64,000 nt of DNA from Symploca sp. SIO1C2 (GTDB lineage: Bacteria > Cyanobacteriota > Cyanobacteriia > Cyanobacteriales > Coleofasciculaceae): NCBI GenBank assembly GCA_010672925.1, contig JAAHFP010000006.1:115503-179502 (forward strand). Reading direction: 5' to 3'. The position numbers and the translations under genes were made by a program. The notes beneath the pieces are model-generated. The model worked only from the letters and a program-made list of their open reading frames with translations. It did no database searches and was not told where the DNA came from. Positions 24,711 through 33,170 of the stretch are shown here, in pieces. Numbering within the stretch: position 1 is the first letter of the stretch; the number at the start of each line of letters is the position of its first letter.

Positions 24711-25721
24711 CTACTTAACTGCTGCTCTAGTCAAATTTTCTGATTGCTTGCGGTCTAAATAACCATGTCTCCACAAATAAAAGGGACTGACTAAACTACT
24801 GACAAATAGTTGCATTTCACAAGCAGCAATCAAGTCAGAGCGTAATTGAAAGCGGTGTTTGAGCAAATGAACAACAATTTTTCTCAAATCATTACTCATG
24901 TAAACTAAGGTTGCCACCGGTCTTTGCCAAGGTTTAACACTTAGCATTCGTGTGACATAACGACTTAATCCAATCCCACGGAAAAACGGAATTAAATACT
25001 CGCGTTTGAGGCGCCAGTGGGGGATTTTGTGGTAGATGCACATCGCTGGGTTGTACCAAATTTCCCAGCCGCTAGCTTGGATATGAGAAATCATCTCTAA
25101 ATCTTCGCCAGTGAGCATACTGCTACCAGTACGCCCAGTCAATACTAGGTCAGGGGGACAGCTATTAAGCCATGCTTGCTTACGCACAACTAATCCCGCA
25201 GAAGGTGGCAATATTTTTTGTTGAGGTTGATAGCACAGTGGCTTGGAGCCACGCTCAGTAATTGCTAAGAAAGGAGCAATTCTTTCAAAATTGTTGGGAG
25301 GTGTTACCTCAAAGTCACCGTGGATTTGACTACCATAAGCACCAGCTGCTGGATGTTCCTGAGCAAATGACCAAGCAGCTGCAATCCAATCAGGAGCCGG
25401 TAAGTTATCATCATCCAAGAAACCAACCAGTGCTCCTTGAGCCTCTTTAAAGGCACGATTACGGGCATATGCAGCTCCCTGTTTCGGCTCGAAGCAATAT
25501 CTTAAAGGATACTGCCTTGGCCAATCCGCTTGATAAGAACTAACAACCTTAGCTGTGTTGTCAGTGCTGTTGTTGTCAATAACAATGACTTCCCAACAGT
25601 AGGATTGTGTTTGAGTTTCCTGCAAAGCACGTTTGCAGGAGTTTCGTAGCCGCTCTAAAACTTCCGGTAGACGCTTCTCCCCATTGTATGTTGGGATAGC
25701 GACAGTGAAATCAACACCCAT
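24711..25721 (-). CDS. hpsE: hormogonium polysaccharide biosynthesis glycosyltransferase HpsE type (GT2)
   Basis: 336 residues from the ATG at 25721 (MGVDFTVAIPTYNGE), which matches the GT2 start; a TTG-started extension of 27 residues upstream is unlikely. GT-A nucleotide-sugar fold: VAIPTYNG, IVIDNNSTDNT, the metal-binding DDD as FLDDDNLPAPDW, and acceptor-side blocks GAYGSQIHGDF, LPPSAGLVVRKQAW and TGEDLEM. The C-terminal GWEIWYNPAM..YH and membrane-associated tail match HpsE. Known: in Nostoc punctiforme hpsE belongs to the hps gene set for hormogonium polysaccharide needed for gliding motility. Here it stands alone, divergent from the M50/TPR gene. Confidence 0.85.
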   Translation of the reverse strand: MGVDFTVAIPTYNGEKRLPEVLERLRNSCKRALQETQTQSYCWEVIVIDNNSTDNTAKVVSSYQADWPRQYPLRYCFEPKQGAAYARNRAFKEAQGALVGFLDDDNLPAPDWIAAAWSFAQEHPAAGAYGSQIHGDFEVTPPNNFERIAPFLAITERGSKPLCYQPQQKILPPSAGLVVRKQAWLNSCPPDLVLTGRTGSSMLTGEDLEMISHIQASGWEIWYNPAMCIYHKIPHWRLKREYLIPFFRGIGLSRYVTRMLSVKPWQRPVATLVYMSNDLRKIVVHLLKHRFQLRSDLIAACEMQLFVSSLVSPFYLWRHGYLDRKQSENLTRAAVK

Positions 25722-26028
25722 TATCTTATCCAAGAATTGAAATTGAGCTTCAATTGCCAATCTTTTATGCTTAGTCGCATATCCAAAGCATATCTCAAGC
25801 AAAGTATAACTGTCTGTGGGAAACAGCAGCTTGCTTCCAAAAACTGCTCGATGCTATTTTCTGAACTCAATAGCATACGACCTAGTATGACACTATTTTG
25901 TGCTCACAGGTTCAGCAAAATTTACTTGACTCGGTACTCTGGCACACCTTCAAACATAGCAACGACACACCCACAATCACAAGAATACTCTAAACTATTC
26001 GCCAGCGTATAGTTTTGTGAAACTATAG
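25722..26028. other. intergenic region between divergent genes
   Basis: 307 bases between hpsE and the rightward peptidase gene. I see no repeat, RNA or convincing promoter element. Confidence 0.5.
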
Positions 26029-27402
26029 GTGCCAAAATATGTAATAAGGAAGAATTCTGATAGCTTCCCACAGACGCGAGCACAACCGTTATGGATGAAG
26101 GATATTGTGTGGCTTGTCACTATTTTTGTTTGCCTCGGCTGGATTGTATCGGTTTGTCTACATGAGTTTGGTCATGCAGTAGTAGCCTATGTCGGTGGAG
26201 ATACCTCCGTCAAGGATAAGGGATATTTGACCCTGAACCCGCTCAAATATACTGACCCTGGTTTGAGCCTAGCACTACCAATTTTGTTTCTGCTGTTGGG
26301 GGGCATTGCCTTACCGGGGGGAGCTGTGTACATTGACAGGAGTCGATTACGCCATCGCGGGTGGGAAAGTGCTGTCTCTGCTGCCGGACCCTTGGCGAGT
26401 GCTTTAGTGACTTGCCTCCTAGCGATGCCTTTTTGGATGGGTTGGGTCTCTAGGGAAACTCAACATTGGATTTTGCCTAGCCTTGCTTTCTTGATACTCC
26501 TGGAAATTCTGGCAGTTATGCTGAATTTACTACCAATTCCACCATTAGATGGGTATGGCATTATTGAACCCTGGTTACCTCAAAAAGCTCAGATTCAACT
26601 GAACAAGTTCGGCAGATATGGCATCTGGGTGATTTTTGGATTGTTATGGTTTGTTGAACCGGCGAGTCGATTGCTATGGCAAACTGCTCATACGATTAGT
26701 GAGGTTCTTGGTGTGCCACCAGAGATGGCAGGGGTTGGATTTCAGCTGTTTCGTCAACAGTCTGGCTGGTTAGTCTTAGGGTTTGTCGTCCTTGCATGGT
26801 TGCTGAGAAGCAAAGAAAATGAGCAGTATAGACGAGGCAATAAGCTCCTCAAATCACAACAGTACGAGGCAGCACTTGCCGCTTATAATCAAGCTATTGC
26901 AATCAAGGCAGATTACTATGAAGCCTGGTATTTTCGCAGCTATGTCTTACATCTACTGCAAAGATACGAAGAGGCGCTCGCTTCCTATGAGCAAGTAATT
27001 CAAATCTATTCTCAAGATGCTAGTGTTTGGTATTACCGAGGCTTGTCTTTAGGATATTTACAAAGGTATGAAGAAGCCATCGCTTCTTATGATGAGGCAA
27101 TTGCCCTTGAGTCTAACATCGAAAGTTTCTGGTATTACCGGGGCGATGCCTTCTATAACTTGCAACAATATGAAGAAGCTATCGCCTCTTATGACAGAGC
27201 GATTCAAATCAAGCCTGACTACGCTGGAGCTTGGTATAACAAGGCTTGCTGTTATGCTCTGCAAGCTGATGTTACTTTGGCAGTTGAAAACTTGCAACAG
27301 GCAATTGAGTTAGAGCCCAATAAATTGAGCAACGCTGCCAAAACCGACTCTGACTTTGAGGCTATTCGGGAAAATCCGCTGTTTACAAACTTGATTGGGT
27401 AA
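26029..27402 (+). CDS. site-2-protease-like M50 metallopeptidase fused to TPR repeats
   Basis: 457 residues if read from GTG at 26029; ATG at 26095 is an alternative that still keeps the active site. Zinc ligands: HEFGH (45-49) in the first membrane helix and NLLPIPPLDG (166-175) in a later one, the S2P signature. Six or so hydrophobic segments lie between residues 25 and 260. Residues about 265-440 are four to five TPRs (AYNQAIAIKADYYEAWYFR and similar), facing the cytoplasm by position. Family: intramembrane proteases that cut membrane-anchored regulators. The TPR tail probably recruits substrates or partners (inference). No sigma or anti-sigma gene is adjacent. Confidence 0.9.
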   Translation: MPKYVIRKNSDSFPQTRAQPLWMKDIVWLVTIFVCLGWIVSVCLHEFGHAVVAYVGGDTSVKDKGYLTLNPLKYTDPGLSLALPILFLLLGGIALPGGAVYIDRSRLRHRGWESAVSAAGPLASALVTCLLAMPFWMGWVSRETQHWILPSLAFLILLEILAVMLNLLPIPPLDGYGIIEPWLPQKAQIQLNKFGRYGIWVIFGLLWFVEPASRLLWQTAHTISEVLGVPPEMAGVGFQLFRQQSGWLVLGFVVLAWLLRSKENEQYRRGNKLLKSQQYEAALAAYNQAIAIKADYYEAWYFRSYVLHLLQRYEEALASYEQVIQIYSQDASVWYYRGLSLGYLQRYEEAIASYDEAIALESNIESFWYYRGDAFYNLQQYEEAIASYDRAIQIKPDYAGAWYNKACCYALQADVTLAVENLQQAIELEPNKLSNAAKTDSDFEAIRENPLFTNLIG

Positions 27403-27489
27403 GCAATCGGAAATAAGTAAAGAGGAGTACATTAATAAATAGTAAAGAAAAAACATTAAAAAATGTAAAAAAATAAGTGAACATACACC

Positions 27490-27516
27490 TTGACAAAATA
27501 TTAAATTTTTTATAAT
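27490..27516 (+). promoter_or_regulatory. candidate sigma70-type promoter
   Basis: TTGACA at 27490-27495 and TATAAT at 27511-27516, spacer 15; TAATTT two bases later gives a 17-base spacer. It lies in an AT-rich leader before the glycosidase-like gene at 27559. An AAGGAG sits about 27 bases before the ATG, too far for a standard ribosome site. Confidence 0.45.
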
Positions 27517-27558
27517 TTTTTAATTAAAGGAGAAATTCACTAACAAAAATTTACATCT

Positions 27559-28695
27559 ATGCAAACTTTGGACACTGGGTTGGCTAAAAAGCGAGTCCAA
27601 ACCGTTGGTGCTGCGGACGTAACTGTTGAGCAAAAGACTCAAGCCAACGATCCAAGATATATCCTGCTTTACATTCGTTCCTCAGAGGAATTAGGGGGAA
27701 AGCATTGGGAACATGGAGAAATTGCTGGCGCAGTTATTGGCGAAGACTTCTCTGTAATCAAGGACTTAGGGACTGTATTCCAACCCAATCCCGATAACTT
27801 TTGGCAAAGTCATCGCCTGTTAGCAGGTGGCTTCCGCTCACAAGGAAAAGATTCTTTATACTTCTTCTACGGCGGCTCCCCCAATCATCCCCATTTACTC
27901 GATGAATCTATTTGTTTTGCCAAAGGGAAAATGATGGATGACTGGAAATTTGAGTGGGAAGAGCCCCAACTCCTAGAATTTGCTGACTGGGAGAAGCACT
28001 ACGACTACTCTAACGAGTCCAATTTTCCCGATCAACTTCATCATCAGTGGCGTGATCCTTATGTAGTCTTCCACGAAGACAAATACTGGATGTTTGTCTC
28101 TGCTGCGGCGAAGACAACTTCTCCGTTGTATAAAGGTTGTATTGGTTTAGCTGTAGCTGACCATCCCGAAGGACCTTATACTGCATTACCTTCACCTGTA
28201 TTTCCCAAAATGATGACGGAGCAAGGAGAAGAAGGTATTTTCTATGAATGTGAGCGCAGCCATGTTCTTTATCACGAAGGACAGTGGCACTTGTTCTTCT
28301 GTGCTTGGAAGTGGCGCATCAACAAAAATTGGATCTCCCAAGTTGATGAGACAGCTATTTCTGACTCGACATTGTATCATTATGTTTCCCCACAGATCCA
28401 AGGTCCTTATCTTCCAGCCGGAGAGCTACCGATTGTTAAGGGTTCTTCGGAAGTTGGACTATTTGCCATCAACTTTGCGCAAACCCAATCAGGGGAATTA
28501 ATCGCCTATGGCTCAGATTTCGAGACCACAGAGCTTGATATTTCTGGTCAGTGGCAGGTTTTCTGGAACAATAATAATCCAGAAATTAAAAAAGTAGATT
28601 TTTCTGAGAGGCAGCATCTAGCTGGTCACCCTCAAACATTCCGTCAGCCGGGATACCTGGTATGGGATGCTATGCTTGGTTATCTTCCTGTTTAA
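27559..28695 (+). CDS. five-bladed beta-propeller glycosidase-like protein (GH32/GH43/GH68 superfamily), paralogue 1
   Basis: 378 residues with no signal peptide. The transition-state Asp motif is seen as WRDPYVVFHEDKYWMF (about residue 170) and a probable acid/base Glu in YECERSHVLYHEGQWHLFF. Repeated strand patterns of the type D..Y.FFYGG, H.WRDP.V and G.W.LFFCAWKW fit the propeller. The position of a nucleophile Asp near the N-terminus is less clear than in GH32 (no NDPNG). Its neighbour at 28874 is a distant relative. Likely acts on a fructoside, arabinoside or similar glycoside in the cytoplasm, or binds one; specificity cannot be read from the sequence. Confidence 0.7.
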   Translation: MQTLDTGLAKKRVQTVGAADVTVEQKTQANDPRYILLYIRSSEELGGKHWEHGEIAGAVIGEDFSVIKDLGTVFQPNPDNFWQSHRLLAGGFRSQGKDSLYFFYGGSPNHPHLLDESICFAKGKMMDDWKFEWEEPQLLEFADWEKHYDYSNESNFPDQLHHQWRDPYVVFHEDKYWMFVSAAAKTTSPLYKGCIGLAVADHPEGPYTALPSPVFPKMMTEQGEEGIFYECERSHVLYHEGQWHLFFCAWKWRINKNWISQVDETAISDSTLYHYVSPQIQGPYLPAGELPIVKGSSEVGLFAINFAQTQSGELIAYGSDFETTELDISGQWQVFWNNNNPEIKKVDFSERQHLAGHPQTFRQPGYLVWDAMLGYLPV

Positions 28696-28820
28696 TTAAG
28701 GCTTGCTGAATAAAAGCTTAAAGCTTTTTGTCAAAATAAGTGCAAGGAAGAAGCATTATCAGGGTCATTCATCCTTGCACAACTACAGGAAAGCAAATTC
28801 TTGGTGAAACAGTATTTCTT

Positions 28821-28868
28821 GACAAACAACAAACAACCAACAACCAACAACAAATAACAAATAACCAA
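28821..28868. repeat. tandem repeat (AACAACA/AACAACC)n
   Basis: Degenerate 7-bp repeats just before the start of the second glycosidase-like gene. The same class is at 33123-33170 and inside the kinase gene at 6757-6806. Confidence 0.8.
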
Positions 28869-28873
28869 ACTCC

Positions 28874-30013
28874 ATGAATAGTGGATATACCGCAAGCCTA
28901 GAGAAGCTAGTAAAAAATTATTTTATTTGGGATTGTTGGGTACACAAAGAAGTACGAGCCAATCAAATCCCGGTATATCATATTTACCACCTACAAGCAC
29001 CACGTTTTCAGCAAGACGGCTCACCTTATCATCCGGAAGCACGCCACAATATGGCATCGGTGGGACATATTACAGCAACTGATTTATTTGATCAAAGTAC
29101 CTGGGAATCCCAAGGTACATGCTTTGCTCCCGATACGGGGAATGAAGACTCTCCCTATAACTTAGCCATCTGGACGGGATCGATGATGCCGATAGAGCAT
29201 CCCCATTTACAAAAATCCCTTGGTGCTTCCTATGTCATGGCTATAACCGGACGCACGACCAAAGATGAAGGTCTAGTTCAACGTCTCTTCTTTTTGATCT
29301 CAGAAGATGCTTATAACTGGAAAATTTTATTTAACAGCAAGGAGCAAATTTGTCAACTAGACCTTAGCTTAATTAATCATCCTGCCTATGATTGGGCTAG
29401 GGAATTTTGGGACAATAAGGAGCACCAGGTGCTCCACTGTCGAGATCCTAAAATTATGTCCCATCCCAATCAGGAAGGGGCATATTTGATACTATTTACT
29501 AGCTATCGTGCAGAGGCAGAAACACGAGAATTTACCAATGGCTGTGTCGGTGTCGCAACTTCCACTGATTTAATCAACTGGGAAGTACAGCCTCCCCTTC
29601 GTACCCCCAAAATTCTGGGTAAAATGGAATTACCGCAGCTGGTGAAAAGTAGAGATGATTGGTATTTACTAGTTAGCTGTGAGAACAATATTGAAAATAA
29701 AGAATATCTGGAAAGTTTAAACGTTCCCTATGATTCTGGCGGTTATGCTTTTCGCCTACAATCTGCGGTAGATAAACAACCGGGCTATTTAGATCTAGAA
29801 GGAGCTTGGGAATATGCTGGCTATTGGGGTGGAGCTGGTAATCAAGATGGCACACCAAATCTCTATGCTCCCACTGTAGCCGACGTGATTACCAAAGAAG
29901 ATAATACGACAGAAGTGATACTCATTGCTTGGTATGGTTATACCGATGACAGTGAAGATCGAGAATTTCAGGGAACATATAAGGTTTACACTGTGCAGTT
30001 GGCTCAAGAATGA
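28874..30013 (+). CDS. five-bladed beta-propeller glycosidase-like protein (GH32/GH68 clan J type), paralogue 2
   Basis: 379 residues, no signal peptide. Clan GH-J landmarks are present: an N-terminal Asp in YFIWDCWVH followed by VYHIYHLQAPR (as in levansucrase/invertase blade 1), CRDPKIM as the RDP transition-state motif, and MELPQLVK as the likely acid/base Glu. Spacing is close to that of GH32/GH68. It follows the first glycosidase-like gene by 178 bp on the same strand, so the two may be co-expressed although a repeat array separates them. Substrate unknown; sucrose or fructan is a reasonable guess only. Confidence 0.75.
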   Translation: MNSGYTASLEKLVKNYFIWDCWVHKEVRANQIPVYHIYHLQAPRFQQDGSPYHPEARHNMASVGHITATDLFDQSTWESQGTCFAPDTGNEDSPYNLAIWTGSMMPIEHPHLQKSLGASYVMAITGRTTKDEGLVQRLFFLISEDAYNWKILFNSKEQICQLDLSLINHPAYDWAREFWDNKEHQVLHCRDPKIMSHPNQEGAYLILFTSYRAEAETREFTNGCVGVATSTDLINWEVQPPLRTPKILGKMELPQLVKSRDDWYLLVSCENNIENKEYLESLNVPYDSGGYAFRLQSAVDKQPGYLDLEGAWEYAGYWGGAGNQDGTPNLYAPTVADVITKEDNTTEVILIAWYGYTDDSEDREFQGTYKVYTVQLAQE

Positions 30014-30035
30014 GAAGGATTTGCTTATATTCTTT

Positions 30036-30130
30036 TATAGCAGTCGCCAGGGCGGTTAAGACATTTTTAGGTAAGGCAAGTTAACAAAGGGCTTAAGCCC
30101 CTTGTCCTAATCAACTTGGCGGTTGCTATA
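30036..30130. repeat. 95-bp inverted-end repeat element
   Basis: Ends TATAGCAGTCGCCAGG and CTTGGCGGTTGCTATA are imperfect inverted repeats (TATAGCA..CGCCA). Inside is GGGCTTAAGCCC, a perfect palindrome. It has the form of a small non-coding dispersed element. The rest of 30131-30395 contains AAGCGCACTGCGCTT (30189) and the heptamer run at 30247. Confidence 0.7.
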
Positions 30131-30246
30131 CATATTTTGAAACAAACTCCTTATACAGGAGTTGACAAAATGCACGACCTTTATAGATAAGCGCACTGCG
30201 CTTAGGACAACACCAAATCCTGAAACCTTTACCTGTCAATCTCTTC

Positions 30247-30283
30247 CCTTCTGCCTTCTGCCTTCTGCCCTCTGCCCTCTGCT
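30247..30283. repeat. 7-bp tandem repeat (TTCTGCC)n
   Basis: Five heptamers, reverse orientation of the GGCAGAA class. Confidence 0.85.
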
Positions 30284-30395
30284 ATAACTCGTCATCATTG
30301 GTCAATCGAGAACAAAAAGCGATCGCTCCACTGGCAAAGATCAAGAGTTGACAAAGTCTTGACAAGTATCATTGGTTGAACAGATACTAAATGTT

Positions 30396-30983
30396 ATGGG
30401 CAGATTACCAATCATCACTAATGAGGAAATCTTAGAAGCAGCTCGCGAGGTGTTCCTCGCCCAAGGCTACACTGCTTCTACCTTGGATATTGCTCAAAAG
30501 GCTGGTATATCTGAAGGCTCAATCTTCAAACGCTTTCCAACGAAAGAAAAACTATTCTTAGCTGCTATGGGCATCCCCGAACGTCCAGAGTGGCTAACTG
30601 AGTTAGATTTACTGTCGGGCAAAGGTAACTTAAAGGAAAACTTGATAACCCTGTCGCTGCAAATTATTGAGTTTTTTCGGGAAGTACTCCCCAGGCTGGT
30701 GATGACTTGCTCGCAAGGTACTCATCATCAAAAAATGCAGAATTTTCAAGAATCGCCACTAGTTCTGTATCTAAAAGCACTAATTAATTTTTTTGTCCAG
30801 GAACTTCAGCAAGGGCGCATTCGGTCATGTGATCCAGAAATACCAGCTAGGATGCTATTTGGCTCTTTGATGAACTATGTGTTTTTTGAACAGGTGGGTG
30901 TTCAGATGGCTATGCCAATTGCTACCCCAACCTATGTTAGAGGTCTTATCGATATTCTCTGGCAGGGAATCGCTTTACCTTAG
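30396..30983 (+). CDS. TetR/AcrR-family transcriptional regulator of the downstream RND pump
   Basis: 195 residues from ATG at 30396 (MGRLPIITNEEILEAA); a TTG eight codons earlier is the other option. The N-terminal DNA-binding domain has the typical helix-turn-helix TLDIAQKAGISEGSIFKRFPTKEKLF. The C-terminal domain is variable and helical, expected to bind the inducer. It lies 340 bp upstream of a membrane fusion protein and RND pump on the same strand, and a palindrome fitting a TetR operator is between them (31212-31229). It is most likely a repressor of the pump (inference from family and context). Confidence 0.92.
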   Translation: MGRLPIITNEEILEAAREVFLAQGYTASTLDIAQKAGISEGSIFKRFPTKEKLFLAAMGIPERPEWLTELDLLSGKGNLKENLITLSLQIIEFFREVLPRLVMTCSQGTHHQKMQNFQESPLVLYLKALINFFVQELQQGRIRSCDPEIPARMLFGSLMNYVFFEQVGVQMAMPIATPTYVRGLIDILWQGIALP

Positions 30984-30984
30984 G

Positions 30985-31060
30985 GGAAGAAGGCAGGAGG
31001 CAGAAGGCAGAAGGCAGGAGGTAGAAAGCTCCAGGGCTCCAGGGCAGAAAGCAGGAGGGA
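30985..31060. repeat. 7-bp tandem repeat (GGCAGAA/GGCAGGA)n
   Basis: Begins at the stop of the TetR gene; about five heptamers, then a CTCCAGGG duplication and two more. Confidence 0.85.
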
Positions 31061-31107
31061 AGAGGATTTGGCTGGTTTCTTTTATTTGTAGGGGTGTAAC
31101 CTAAAAT

Positions 31108-31152
31108 CTCTCTCTCCGCGTCCCCGTGTATCCGCGTCTCCGCGTCTCCTTC
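31108..31152. repeat. 7-bp tandem repeat (CTCCGCG/TCCCCGT)n
   Basis: About six heptamers of the CCGCGTC class. The same class is inside the GT39 gene (42390-42430) and the CHAT gene (58961-59042). Confidence 0.85.
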
Positions 31153-31211
31153 AAGGCAGGAGGTAGAAGAAAAGGAGACTTGATGTGTTCTTGAATTTTT
31201 TGTTAATTTAA

Positions 31212-31237
31212 TAAGTGAGTATTCACTTAGTGAGTAT
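31212..31237. promoter_or_regulatory. candidate TetR-type operator upstream of the RND operon
   Basis: TAAGTGAGTATTCACTTA (31212-31229) is an 18-bp palindrome with 7-base arms and a 4-base centre. AGTGAGTAT is then repeated directly (31214-31222 and 31229-31237). Palindromes of this AGTGA-N4-TCACT kind are bound by many TetR/AcrR regulators. It sits about 86 bp upstream of the start of the membrane fusion gene and downstream of the TetR gene. Confidence 0.6.
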
Positions 31238-31322
31238 GGAAGGAAAAAAATAAATACTATAATAGATAAAGTAATCTTTCTTAACAAAAACCCTCAGCTT
31301 AAGTGAAAATACGGAGATAACC

Positions 31323-33095
31323 GTGAGTAAACCAGATGTCGAAGAAGCAAAACCTCATTTGAATGGGCAAAGCAGGGCAGAAGAGATTGAGCTGGACGCT
31401 GAGAGTTCAAGCTTTCTGATACTTGAAAGAGCTCAAGAGTTAAAATCCCCTACTGAGCTTTTTTCAGTACCTCGTCTTCAAGATGGGTCGAAATTTCCTT
31501 CAGAAAATAACCTTCTGCCTTTTCAACTTCAATCTGCGATCGCAAAACCGGAGCTAGAACCACAGGATTCTACCTCATCCCTGATGGTGCAAGAGACAGA
31601 AATCCTACACATTAATCCTGAAGCAGTAAATGAGAGAACTTCCCAAGCTAAATCTAGCTGGCTATCCGGTGGACAAGGGTTGTTCTTGGGAATCGGTTTC
31701 GGTGTCGCGTTAACAATTTTCGTAACCAATTTACTGGGCTCTCAACAAACTCCGCCTCCAACGACCGCTCCCCCTGTTACTGAAGCACCAGTCTTTAGTA
31801 CTAGTGTCACAGTAGCAGAAGTAGAAACTAGCAGCATTAACCGCACCTTGGAGGCTACTGGTACTGTTAATGCCTTCGAGATGATTGAGGTAGGTGCCCA
31901 AGAAACTGGTTTAAAAATTGATCAAGTGCTGGTGGGTGAAGGGGATTTTGTTAAGAAGGGACAATTAATGGCAACCCTAGACCGCTCCCTCCTCGAAGCT
32001 CAGTTAGCCCAAGGTAAAGCTGGAGTCGCAGAAGCAGAAGCCCGTCTAACAGAACTCCAGGCTGGAGCTCGTTCTGAGGAAATTAGTCAAGCACAAGCCC
32101 GGTTAGACCAAACTAAAGCTCGTCTACAGCAAACCCAAGCAAGTAAACCGAGACAAATAGACGAAGCCGCAGCCCAAGTAAATGAGGCTCAATCCCGCTT
32201 GGAGTTAGCGAAAAGTCGCAACGAGATGTATCAATCCTTGGTGAATAACGGAGCCGTATCCCAAGATCAATTTAATCAAGCTGCAAGCGAGTATCGCAGC
32301 GCTAAAGCAAATCTCTCCGCAGCAGAGCAACGTCTTAGTCAAGCCAAAAATACCAATAACCCAGAAGAAGCCCAATTAGCTGCCTCAGTTAGAGAAGCCG
32401 AAGAGCAACTTAAGCAGCTGCGGGCTGGTTCCCGCCAAGAGGTCATAGATCAGGCAAAAGCCCGATTAGCTAGTGCTAAAGGACAAGTGCAGTCAGTAGT
32501 GGCACGATTGAACAATACCCAGGTGCTAGCTCCAGTTAGCGGCAAAATCGCTACCAGGAACGCCAGTGTAGGGGATGTCAGCTCAGCTTCTCAGGAACTC
32601 TTTGAGATTATTGAGCAAGGACGCTTGGAGCTTTTACTAAAAGTTCCTGAAACTCAACTGCCACAAATTGGCACTGGACAAAGCGTAAAAGTTACCTCAC
32701 AAGCAGATAGTAGCTTAGTTTTATCTGGAAAAGTACGCGAAATTGAACCGGTAGTTGACCAAGAATCTCGCATAGCAATAGTCAAAGTGTCTTTATCCAA
32801 TACCGAGTCCTTAAAACCAGGGATGTTTTTGCAAGGAGAAATCACTACTTCTTCAGCATCAGGTATGACAGTACCAACTAAAGCAGTACTACCCCAAGCT
32901 GACGGCAGTGCCATTGTTTATCAGTTAGAAGCGGATAACACTGTTAAAGCTCAGAAAGTCGAAGTTGGAGAACTCCTCCCTAATGAGCGGATAGAGATCA
33001 AAAGTGGTTTATCCCCCAGCGATCGCATCGTGGTTAAAGGTGCAGCTTATCTCAAAGAAGGCGATCTTGTTGAGGTAATAAGTAATAAGCAGTAG
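31323..33095 (+). CDS. RND efflux membrane fusion protein (HlyD/AcrA family)
   Basis: 590 residues, starting at GTG 31323 with GGAG eight bases upstream. A long, polar N-terminal segment (1-115) comes before one membrane helix (about 118-138), unlike typical adaptors which start with a signal anchor or lipobox. Then come a barrel-sandwich (lipoyl) half (GTVNAFEMIEVGAQETG..I..VLVGEGDFVKKGQLMATLD), a long coiled-coil hairpin with three to four heptad segments (ARLTELQAGARSEEISQAQA and similar), the second lipoyl half (VLAPVSGKIATRNASVGDV) and the beta-barrel and membrane-proximal domains. It bridges the inner-membrane pump and an outer-membrane channel, which is not encoded here. Same operon as the RND gene 75 bp downstream. 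Confidence 0.93.
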   Translation: MSKPDVEEAKPHLNGQSRAEEIELDAESSSFLILERAQELKSPTELFSVPRLQDGSKFPSENNLLPFQLQSAIAKPELEPQDSTSSLMVQETEILHINPEAVNERTSQAKSSWLSGGQGLFLGIGFGVALTIFVTNLLGSQQTPPPTTAPPVTEAPVFSTSVTVAEVETSSINRTLEATGTVNAFEMIEVGAQETGLKIDQVLVGEGDFVKKGQLMATLDRSLLEAQLAQGKAGVAEAEARLTELQAGARSEEISQAQARLDQTKARLQQTQASKPRQIDEAAAQVNEAQSRLELAKSRNEMYQSLVNNGAVSQDQFNQAASEYRSAKANLSAAEQRLSQAKNTNNPEEAQLAASVREAEEQLKQLRAGSRQEVIDQAKARLASAKGQVQSVVARLNNTQVLAPVSGKIATRNASVGDVSSASQELFEIIEQGRLELLLKVPETQLPQIGTGQSVKVTSQADSSLVLSGKVREIEPVVDQESRIAIVKVSLSNTESLKPGMFLQGEITTSSASGMTVPTKAVLPQADGSAIVYQLEADNTVKAQKVEVGELLPNERIEIKSGLSPSDRIVVKGAAYLKEGDLVEVISNKQ

Positions 33096-33122
33096 TAGGA
33101 CTTCAGTCCAAAAAGAATCCAG

Positions 33123-33170
33123 AAACAAACAACAAATAACAAACGACAAACAACAAATGACAAACAACAA
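33123..33170. repeat. tandem repeat (ACAAACA/AACAAAT)n
   Basis: Between the fusion protein and pump genes; ends on an ATGACAA that duplicates the start of the pump gene, so two ATGs compete. Confidence 0.75.
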
